This document shows, in pieces, positions 8,835 to 14,370 of a stretch of 21,255 nt of DNA. The stretch lies in the NCBI GenBank assembly GCA_937901105.1, contig CALCHD010000119.1:1-21255 (forward strand), read 5' to 3'. Made by a program: the position numbers and the translations under genes. This DNA is from an uncultured Bacteroidales bacterium. Lineage in GTDB: Bacteria; Bacteroidota; Bacteroidia; Bacteroidales; UBA932. Position 1 is the first letter of the stretch. Every line of letters starts with the position of its first letter. Under the pieces are notes generated by a model. That model was not told the DNA's origin, did no database searches, and saw only the letters and a list, made by a program, of their open reading frames with translations.

Positions 8835-8980
8835 ATCAAGAGGTTAAGCGCACTGATATGCCCTATACGCATCTACAGCAACGGTAAGTGCGCTTAACCC
8901 TCAATGGCGGGTGAGGGTTAAGCACATCAACACGCGCCAAATGCAACTCTGGTCAAGGCTAGTGCTCTTAACCTCTTGAC
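8835..8980. repeat. Nested inverted-repeat cluster (four alternating copies of a 14-19 bp motif)
   Basis: Four copies of a motif close to TCAAGAGGTTAAGCGCACT alternate in orientation: plus at 8836-8854, minus at 8887-8902 (GAGGGTTAAGCGCACT), plus at 8913-8927 (GAGGGTTAAGCACAT), minus at 8961-8979 (TCAAGAGGTTAAGAGCACT). Copies 1 and 2 form a perfect 13-bp stem (8842-8854 with 8887-8899). Copies 2 and 3 form a perfect 12-bp stem with an 8-base loop (8892-8903 with 8912-8923). Copies 1 and 4 form a 20-bp, 18-match terminal inverted repeat bounding 146 bp. No T-tract and no ORF. It may stop the operon upstream, or be a small palindromic mobile element (MITE or REP-like); the class is unknown. Confidence 0.75.
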
Positions 8981-9071
8981 AATCCCCACAGAAGCACCTG
9001 AAACCGCTCTAAAATTGCTATATTTTCCATAGAATAAACATATCAAATTTACTCGCCGCGGATAGAAATAA

Positions 9072-9103
9072 CTTGGAGAATCTAGAGTGCATCTGTATAT
9101 TTG
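9072..9103 (+). promoter_or_regulatory. Bacteroidetes-type promoter for the putative nuclease/peptidase unit
   Basis: -33 box CTTG (9072-9075), 20-base spacer, -7 box TATATTTG (9096-9103, exact TAnnTTTG). The predicted start site leaves a leader of about 30 bases before ATG 9141. The rest of the gap 8981-9140 shows nothing else that I can name. Confidence 0.6.
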
Positions 9104-9140
9104 TATGTACAGGTAATCCAATGAAAATATACAATCATTC

Positions 9141-10109
9141 ATGATAAAACACGAGCCATATCCGTATGATACTCCTTTTGTGGCGGAGTGCAGACAGATG
9201 CAGTCCCAATATAGGGAGGAGCAAGGTTTGCCGCTGAGGCCTTACACTGTACAGAACCGCAGAAGCAAGGATTTTGGCAAGGTTTATAATTTGGGGAATT
9301 ATATTTTCTCGGGAGAGGAAAGCGGAGCAAACTTTCTTGACGGATATATTTTTGAACATGCTAAAGAAAGGATCTTAAACAGGAAACCTTACGAGACATT
9401 TGATGAGGACAGGATGTTCAATAATCTGCTTTCCAGCCAGCCTATGGCCTTCAACCTGTTCTGTCCATTGAGAAAGCTGCTTGAAGAAAACCGGATTGCA
9501 GCCACAAAAGCAATCCAGGCAGCCCTCCCCTACTACTCCGTTGCTATGGTTACAGCGGTTGAACTGGAATTTATTCCCAGCAATTACCAAGACCTCACTG
9601 GTGACAAAAGTGCCATGGACGCCATTATAAAATACAGGGACTTTGAAGGGAAAGAATGCTTCATTGCCATTGAAACCAAATATTCAGAGAACCTGGGGAG
9701 CAACACCGCATCATTCATGAAATTGTCGGGAGAAAAATATGAAGAAAAACGGCAAAAGTATTTTAAGGCCATCAAAGAACTGAACTTGTTTCTTCCCGAC
9801 ATAGAAGAAAAAATACGAAATAAGCCAAGCAAACTTACCCAATTGTACAGAAACTTCATTTTAAGCGAAGCCTATGGCAATTATGAAGGGATGGCCTCCC
9901 ATTCAATAGTTCTGGCCCCCGCAAATCATCCTTCTACAGAAAGGGAAATTGAATCATTGCAGGAAGAATTGCTTCCACAGGCAAAAGATAAAATACAGGG
10001 AGTCAAACTTGAAGCGTTTGTAGACTCCTTGATTGAAGCATGTGATGGTGAATACAAACAAATTTTTGAAAGATTTAAGAAAAGATACCTTAACTTTAAG
10101 GAAAATTAA
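9141..10109 (+). CDS. Putative PD-(D/E)XK-fold nuclease (PGN_0703-type putative restriction endonuclease)
   Basis: 322 residues, no signal peptide or membrane segment. The middle holds a candidate PD-(D/E)XK core: GDKSAMDAIIKYRD (154-167) with Asp155 and Asp160, then a hydrophobic strand FIAIETKYSE (174-183) giving Glu178-x-Lys180. This layout (acidic residue, strand, E-x-K) and the overall sequence recall the family labelled PGN_0703 putative restriction endonucleases in Bacteroidetes. The family assignment is from memory. No methyltransferase or specificity subunit is near, so a restriction role is unsupported here; a nuclease acting on damaged or modified DNA, or a solitary defence enzyme, is equally possible. 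It has its own promoter and is followed 9 bases later by an M28 peptidase gene. Confidence 0.65.
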   Translation: MIKHEPYPYDTPFVAECRQMQSQYREEQGLPLRPYTVQNRRSKDFGKVYNLGNYIFSGEESGANFLDGYIFEHAKERILNRKPYETFDEDRMFNNLLSSQPMAFNLFCPLRKLLEENRIAATKAIQAALPYYSVAMVTAVELEFIPSNYQDLTGDKSAMDAIIKYRDFEGKECFIAIETKYSENLGSNTASFMKLSGEKYEEKRQKYFKAIKELNLFLPDIEEKIRNKPSKLTQLYRNFILSEAYGNYEGMASHSIVLAPANHPSTEREIESLQEELLPQAKDKIQGVKLEAFVDSLIEACDGEYKQIFERFKKRYLNFKEN

Positions 10110-10118
10110 CTGATCTAT

Positions 10119-11405
10119 ATGAAAAAACTGTTTGCTATTGTTTTGGCATTTTGTGCCATATCTTGTACACAGGACAATTTTAACCATGTACAGGAATTTG
10201 AAAATATTGTGGCCGATTTAGCATCACCCGAATTTGCCGGCCGAAGCCTGTACCAGGATGGCGAACTGCGTGCCGCCAATTACATTGTGGAGAAATTCAA
10301 TGAGTTCTGCACATCAGACTTTGTGGAGAAACCTTGTTTCCAACAATTCAACTACCCGTTGAACACCACCCGCGGGGATATGTTCTTTGCAGTTGACGGC
10401 AAAGAATACAAAGCATTTGAGGATTATGTGGTAAAAGAGTTCTCCACCGGAGCAGACCGTACAATGCCAATAATATATGCATTGGAGGAGGGTATTTATA
10501 CTCCCGACAGATATGCAGCCCACTTGGGTTCCCTTAAGGCAGAGAATTCCTTTGTAGTACTGGATTATGACAAGTTCCACACCCTCCCTTCCGAGGGTGA
10601 CAGATACTTCAAATACCTTAAGGATTTGAATCTTGGAGGAGTAATCTTCAAATTCAGCAAGAAACCGAATTACTTCAAGGCCCGCGCATTTTTTACCACC
10701 CCGTTTCCGGTAGTTTGCGTTGGCCCTGAATTCCCGGCAGATGCCAAAGAGGGAACCGTAAAATTCCAGAACGAGTTTATTGAGGATTACACTTCCCAGA
10801 ATGTATTTGCAAAAATTGAGGGTACATCAGACTCCGACAGCTGCTGGATGTTCATTGCCCACTATGACCATCTTGGGATGATGGGACGTGACAACGTATG
10901 CCTTGGTGTAAATGACAATGCCTCAGGAACTGCAGCCGTACTGACATTGGCCCAATACTATTCACAACCCGAGAACCGTCCTGAACTTGACATGGTATTC
11001 TTGTGGGTAGGCGGCGAGGAGGCAAACCTGCTAGGTTCGAGATACTATGTGGAGAATCCGCTGTTCCCATTGGAGAACATCAAATATCTCATTAATCTTG
11101 ATATGATTGGTGATACTCCCGACATGCTTTACCATGAAGGCGGCCCGGAGGCAGACAAGGGATTGGAACTGTTTATGGAGATAAACAAGGCCCACGGCTA
11201 TTTCCCTAACCCTCACCGCGGCGAGCTGGTTGACAATTCAGACCACTACTACTTTGCCAAAGCCGGAGTACCTGCAATGTACTTTGAGTCAAAGGGCGAA
11301 TACTACAAATACTACCACTCCCCTGCCGACAATCTAGAGCACTTTACCAGCGAAAGCTACAAGAGAATCTTTGAAATGGTAAAGGAGTTCATACAGAGAT
11401 ATTAA
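10119..11405 (+). CDS. M28-family zinc aminopeptidase, lipoprotein
   Basis: 428 residues. A signal peptide ends in AISC, so Cys16 is probably lipidated and the enzyme sits in the periplasm or at the outer membrane. A PA-like insert (about 105-225) precedes the zinc-peptidase core: His248-x-Asp250 in AHYDHLG, bridging Asp266 in GVNDNASG, the catalytic Glu300-Glu301 pair in WVGGEEA, Asp328 in NLDMIGD and His376 in DHYYF. All M28 metal and catalytic positions are present. It should cleave N-terminal residues from peptides; the exact specificity is unknown. Starts 9 bases after the putative nuclease gene, so the two are probably co-transcribed, although no functional link is evident. Ends at a strong shared terminator. 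Confidence 0.92.
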   Translation: MKKLFAIVLAFCAISCTQDNFNHVQEFENIVADLASPEFAGRSLYQDGELRAANYIVEKFNEFCTSDFVEKPCFQQFNYPLNTTRGDMFFAVDGKEYKAFEDYVVKEFSTGADRTMPIIYALEEGIYTPDRYAAHLGSLKAENSFVVLDYDKFHTLPSEGDRYFKYLKDLNLGGVIFKFSKKPNYFKARAFFTTPFPVVCVGPEFPADAKEGTVKFQNEFIEDYTSQNVFAKIEGTSDSDSCWMFIAHYDHLGMMGRDNVCLGVNDNASGTAAVLTLAQYYSQPENRPELDMVFLWVGGEEANLLGSRYYVENPLFPLENIKYLINLDMIGDTPDMLYHEGGPEADKGLELFMEINKAHGYFPNPHRGELVDNSDHYYFAKAGVPAMYFESKGEYYKYYHSPADNLEHFTSESYKRIFEMVKEFIQRY

Positions 11406-11413
11406 AACAAAAG

Positions 11414-11439
11414 AAGAGCCGGCATCTGTGCCGGCTCTT
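11414..11439. terminator. Bidirectional intrinsic terminator between the M28 gene and lnt
   Basis: Perfect 11-bp GC-rich stem AAGAGCCGGCA (11414-11424) and TGCCGGCTCTT (11429-11439) with a 4-base loop TCTG. A short T-run follows on the plus strand and an A-run (T-run on the minus strand) lies on the other side. It sits 8 bases after the M28 stop and 5 bases after the lnt stop, so it can end both convergent transcripts. Confidence 0.9.
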
Positions 11440-11444
11440 TATGT

Positions 11445-13088
11445 TTATCTGTTTAATATGTGTTTTTTGGCAATCTTGCGGGCCACTCCCATAAGCAGGA
11501 AGAGGAAGGTGAGGAAGCGGCTCAGGCGGCCTATGATATCGCCGTGGATGGTGTAGATTGTTTTTTCGCTGTTAAGGTTAAGGGTGCCGGTGAGGTAGCC
11601 ACGCTCCCACCAGCCGGTCTGTTGAACAATGTCGCCGCGCTGGTTTATGAAGGCACTGATACCGGTGTTGGCACTGCGGGCTATGCTGCGGCGGTTCTCA
11701 ATGGCCCTCAAGCGGGCGTAGTTGAGGTGCTGCTTATGGCCTGGGGTATCGCGCCACCAGCCGTCGTTGGTAATTATGGCCATCACATTGGCCCCATTCA
11801 AGGCCCACTCACGGTAGAAGTGCGGGAATACAGATTCGTAGCAAATGGCTGTTCCAATTTTTACCCCGTGTGAAGTCTCAAACACGTCTCGGGTATCCTG
11901 TGGCTGGTAATCGCCAATGCCGCCTGCCATGTTCCTTACCAGCTGGTCCATAAACTTGAATGGACCGCTCCGGAACGGGTTGCTTTCTGCAAGAACCACC
12001 AGTTTTGACTTGTGGTAGTACTGCGGCGTGAGTGTCATCTGCTCCACACCTGTCCCAGCCGCACTGGAATCAGCTGCTACGGCACAAGGTTCCATAAAAA
12101 TAGAAGCGTTGTGGTATTTGTCGCCATTATAGGTTACTGCCCCTACAATCATTGAAAGCTCCTTGCCGGCAAGGTTCTCCTGTTTAACCCAGTTGGCAAT
12201 GGCCTTGTAGCTAGGGTTTCTGTCGGGAGCACTCTCCTGAAGCCTGCTGCTCCACCTCTCGTTGAAGATGAAGGTCTCTGGGGCTACCACCAGCAGCGGT
12301 ATGGTGTCAGCTGCCTGGTCTGCGGCCTGGCCGGCCAGTTCCAGAAGGTTGGCAGTCTGCTCCATAAGCGACTGGCCTCCAAACTTGTCGGTATAAGGAT
12401 CAATATTGGGCTGCAACACTGCAAACTCTGCAGGATTCTCTTCTTCCCGACAGTTATAGTAGAGAATATGGGAAAAAATTGCGGGGATGAGAATTACAGC
12501 AGCCAGGGCTCCCACTGATACCCTGATGGGCTTTTGTCTGTTCTTCAGGAGTATGATTCTATGGATGAGCATGTTGGACAGGAGAATCCAGAGGGATCCG
12601 CCAAGGGTTCCGGTAAACTCATACCACTGGATATGCTTGATGGAGGTTGCAAAACTGTTGCCAAGGATAAGCCATGGCCAGTTGATTTGTCCGTTCTGGT
12701 AAGAGTGCTCCCATGCCAGCCATATGATGATGAAGAAGACATACGGAAGGAATCCGTTTGTAAACTTGCGCATCCATCGGAACAGGGTGAACAGAAGGGC
12801 CATCTGGAGTGTATTGCATATGAAGGCTGCGATTGCTCCGCCCGGAGTGGCAAACCAGATCCAGAAGGTGGTGATGAGGTTCCAGATGAGGAATGTCACA
12901 TACGCTATATGGAAAAACCGCTTCTTGCCGCTGTTGTGCGCCAGCTGCTCCGCAAGGAAAAGCGGCACCAGGGCAAAGAGTGAAACCAGTCCGGTATGGG
13001 GAATGATGTAAGGGATAGAGAGCAGTATGGATGACGAAAGTGCCAACAGCCATATCTGCAGATTTATTTTACTATTTTCAGCCATCAC
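11445..13088 (-). CDS. lnt: Apolipoprotein N-acyltransferase
   Basis: Final step of lipoprotein maturation: transfers an acyl chain from phospholipid to the N-terminal cysteine of apolipoprotein, at the inner membrane. 547 residues. Six or so hydrophobic helices fill residues 12-210, followed by the periplasmic carbon-nitrogen hydrolase domain with the expected triad: Glu271 in VVAPETF, Lys360 in YYHKSKLV, Cys416 in AICYESVFP. The NDGWW (441-445) and RAIENRRSIARSANTG (461-476) stretches are also typical of Lnt. A last hydrophobic segment at about 520-537 anchors the C-terminus. The loop usually reading LVPFGE is LVVLAES here. Two ATG codons open the gene, so the start may be one codon later. 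Monocistronic, divergent from the LysE-type gene and convergent with the M28 gene. Confidence 0.93.
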   Translation of the reverse strand: MMAENSKINLQIWLLALSSSILLSIPYIIPHTGLVSLFALVPLFLAEQLAHNSGKKRFFHIAYVTFLIWNLITTFWIWFATPGGAIAAFICNTLQMALLFTLFRWMRKFTNGFLPYVFFIIIWLAWEHSYQNGQINWPWLILGNSFATSIKHIQWYEFTGTLGGSLWILLSNMLIHRIILLKNRQKPIRVSVGALAAVILIPAIFSHILYYNCREEENPAEFAVLQPNIDPYTDKFGGQSLMEQTANLLELAGQAADQAADTIPLLVVAPETFIFNERWSSRLQESAPDRNPSYKAIANWVKQENLAGKELSMIVGAVTYNGDKYHNASIFMEPCAVAADSSAAGTGVEQMTLTPQYYHKSKLVVLAESNPFRSGPFKFMDQLVRNMAGGIGDYQPQDTRDVFETSHGVKIGTAICYESVFPHFYREWALNGANVMAIITNDGWWRDTPGHKQHLNYARLRAIENRRSIARSANTGISAFINQRGDIVQQTGWWERGYLTGTLNLNSEKTIYTIHGDIIGRLSRFLTFLFLLMGVARKIAKKHILNR

Positions 13089-13091
13089 TAT

Positions 13092-13121
13092 TTTGTTTGA
13101 ACTTTAAAAATAGTATTTTTG
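13092..13121 (+). promoter_or_regulatory. Bacteroidetes-type promoter of the LysE-family gene
   Basis: -33 box TTTG (13092-13095), 18-base spacer, -7 box TATTTTTG (13114-13121), an exact TAnnTTTG. The -7 box overlaps the in-frame TTG at 13119, so that TTG lies upstream of the likely transcription start and cannot be the initiation codon. This decides for ATG 13143. Confidence 0.7.
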
Positions 13122-13142
13122 CCGTATATCCGCAATATATTT

Positions 13143-13790
13143 ATGATTACAACGCTGATAAAAGGATTCATTGTAGGCCTTGGAGCATCAATTCCACTTG
13201 GCCCGCTTGGTGTTTTATGCGTGCAGAAGACATTGGGCAACGGCAGAAACTCCGGTTTCATCACCGGTCTTGGAGCTTCTGTTTCCGACACCTTCTATGC
13301 AGCAATCTCGCTGATGGGCCTTGCATTCATCCAGAACCTGATTGACAAGAACATGGACTGGGTAATGCTGTTCGGTGGCCTGATAATCATGTATATAGGC
13401 GTAAAGATCTACCTTACCAACCCAATCAAGCAGATTCAGCAGAAAAACAAGAACAAGAGGCATGTGGAGGATTTCTTTGAGGCGCTGTTCATGACCATCA
13501 CCAACCCTGGAGCCATCTTCCTTATCCTTGGACTTTTTGCTGCAGTAGGCATTGATCTGGATGAAAATGTATCAAAAGGGACACTTGTTACCACCCTATG
13601 GGGCGTATTTGCCGGTTCTGCCGCATGGTGGTTTACCTTAAGTACCACAATCAACGTATTCCGAAAGAAATTCCGCATCAAGCAGCTGATGATGATAAAC
13701 AAGATTTCCGGAATCATAATCTTTGTGCTAGGTCTCATCTCAATGTTCAACGGAGCGTTTGAACTGATAATGGAGGCGGTGAAAAAGTAA
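13143..13790 (+). CDS. LysE/RhtB-family transporter
   Basis: 215 residues from ATG 13143; inner-membrane protein with about six hydrophobic helices. The N-terminal signature GLGASIPLGPLGVLCVQKTL, then a glycine-rich G-x3-G-x-G turn after the first helix, matches the LysE superfamily, whose members export amino acids such as lysine, homoserine or threonine and related metabolites. A short charged cytosolic loop (QQKNKNKRH) divides the two three-helix halves. The second half holds TNPGAIF, a second conserved Pro-Gly. The exported compound cannot be told. Own promoter at 13092-13121 and its own terminator at 13808-13831, so a single-gene unit. Confidence 0.85.
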   Translation: MITTLIKGFIVGLGASIPLGPLGVLCVQKTLGNGRNSGFITGLGASVSDTFYAAISLMGLAFIQNLIDKNMDWVMLFGGLIIMYIGVKIYLTNPIKQIQQKNKNKRHVEDFFEALFMTITNPGAIFLILGLFAAVGIDLDENVSKGTLVTTLWGVFAGSAAWWFTLSTTINVFRKKFRIKQLMMINKISGIIIFVLGLISMFNGAFELIMEAVKK

Positions 13791-13807
13791 GCGGCAAGAA
13801 TCTGTCG

Positions 13808-13831
13808 GGATGAAAAAAATTCATCCTTTTT
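13808..13831 (+). terminator. Intrinsic terminator after the LysE-family gene
   Basis: Stem GGATGAA (13808-13814) and TTCATCC (13820-13826), five-A loop, followed directly by TTTTT (13827-13831). It separates the LysE-family gene from the tmRNA gene. Confidence 0.8.
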
Positions 13832-13844
13832 CCTTATAAATTGT

Positions 13845-13852
13845 TACCTTTG
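13845..13852 (+). promoter_or_regulatory. -7 box of the tmRNA promoter
   Basis: TACCTTTG is an exact Bacteroidetes -7 element, 14 bases before the mature 5' end of tmRNA. No good -33 TTTG lies at the normal spacing; the region there is T-rich and is occupied by the preceding terminator. A short 5' leader would be removed by RNase P. Confidence 0.65.
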
Positions 13853-13866
13853 CAGTATATACTAAT

Positions 13867-14265
13867 GGGGATGTTTTGGTTTTGACATCAGATTAATTGG
13901 TATGTAAGCATGCAGAGCATTGGCAGCCAAGCTCTTTAATCTCCAACTGCACGCCTATAACTGGCAACAATAACTATGCACTTGCTGCGTAATCAGCCAA
14001 GCTATTACGCTTAATCCGCCCCGCCAAGGTGCCGGGTGGACAAGTATCCCGCCAGCCCTTTAATCCTGCTATGGGCCTGGCATATGGGGTATCATCACAA
14101 GCGGGATGCCGGTGCGGACTCCTTTAAAGCACCCCAAGCCCCAAAGGATAAGGTTGAGGTGGCCTGTCTTTCGGCAGCCTCTTCCCGACAACCAAAGAAA
14201 GAATAAGCATGTAGAAAGCATATTGATGGTTTGGTTGGACGGCGGTTCGAGTCCGCCCATCTCCA
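13867..14265 (+). ncRNA. ssrA: tmRNA (transfer-messenger RNA)
   Basis: Rescues ribosomes stalled on broken mRNAs by acting first as an alanyl-tRNA and then as an mRNA for a degradation tag. The 5' end GGGGATG (13867-13873) pairs with CATCTCC (14258-14264) to make the 7-bp acceptor stem, including the G3-U70 wobble that identifies alanine acceptors; discriminator A is 14265. The T arm is GGCGG-TTCGAGT-CCGCC (14241-14257). The next genomic bases are CGA, so the terminal CCA is not encoded. The tag ORF is at 13963-13992. About 399 nt, a one-piece tmRNA. A spurious minus-strand ORF across the 3' end (starting MEMGGLEPPSNQ) is a shadow of this RNA. Confidence 0.97.
13963..13992 (+). other. tmRNA tag-peptide reading frame
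   Basis: Codons GGC AAC AAT AAC TAT GCA CTT GCT GCG TAA encode GNNNYALAA. Together with the alanine carried by the tRNA part, the tag is (A)GNNNYALAA. The YALAA end is the usual ClpXP degron. Bacteroidetes tags of the form GxNNYALAA are known, e.g. GENNYALAA from memory for Porphyromonas; here the second position is Asn, giving an uncharged tag. The exact resume codon is inferred from that comparison. Confidence 0.88.
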
Positions 14266-14291
14266 CGATATAGATTATAAATCAACAAGTT

Positions 14292-14350
14292 AGAGGTTTT
14301 GCAAACAGATTTACAAACAGATTTTGTAATGATGTGTTTGTAAAACCTCT
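14292..14350. terminator. Long hairpin between tmRNA and the helicase gene, with an internal direct repeat
   Basis: Arms AGAGGTTTTGCAAACA (14292-14307) and TGTTTGTAAAACCTCT (14335-14350) pair over 16 bp with one G-U. It lies 26 bases after tmRNA and 20 bases before the stop of the convergent helicase gene, so it probably ends both transcripts; T-runs after the stem are weak in both directions. The left arm and loop also hold CAAACAGATTT twice (14302-14312 and 14314-14324), a period of 12. Because it sits just past the tmRNA 3' end it could instead be integrase arm sites; this is inference. Confidence 0.55.
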
Positions 14351-14370
14351 TTAGCTTTCATAAAACTCTG

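Noticed and set aside
12534..12983. 149-codon plus-strand frame opposite lnt
   Set aside because: Opposite a complete N-acyltransferase gene with its catalytic triad; polar low-information translation without motifs.
13119..13142. TTG 13119 as start of the LysE-family gene
   Set aside because: It overlaps the -7 promoter element TATTTTTG, so it would not be in the mRNA; ATG 13143 begins directly at the first membrane helix.
14069..14266. Minus-strand ORF beginning MEMGGLEPPSNQ over the 3' half of ssrA
   Set aside because: It lies wholly inside the tmRNA gene; this is a well-known type of false protein that arises from tmRNA/tRNA 3' ends.
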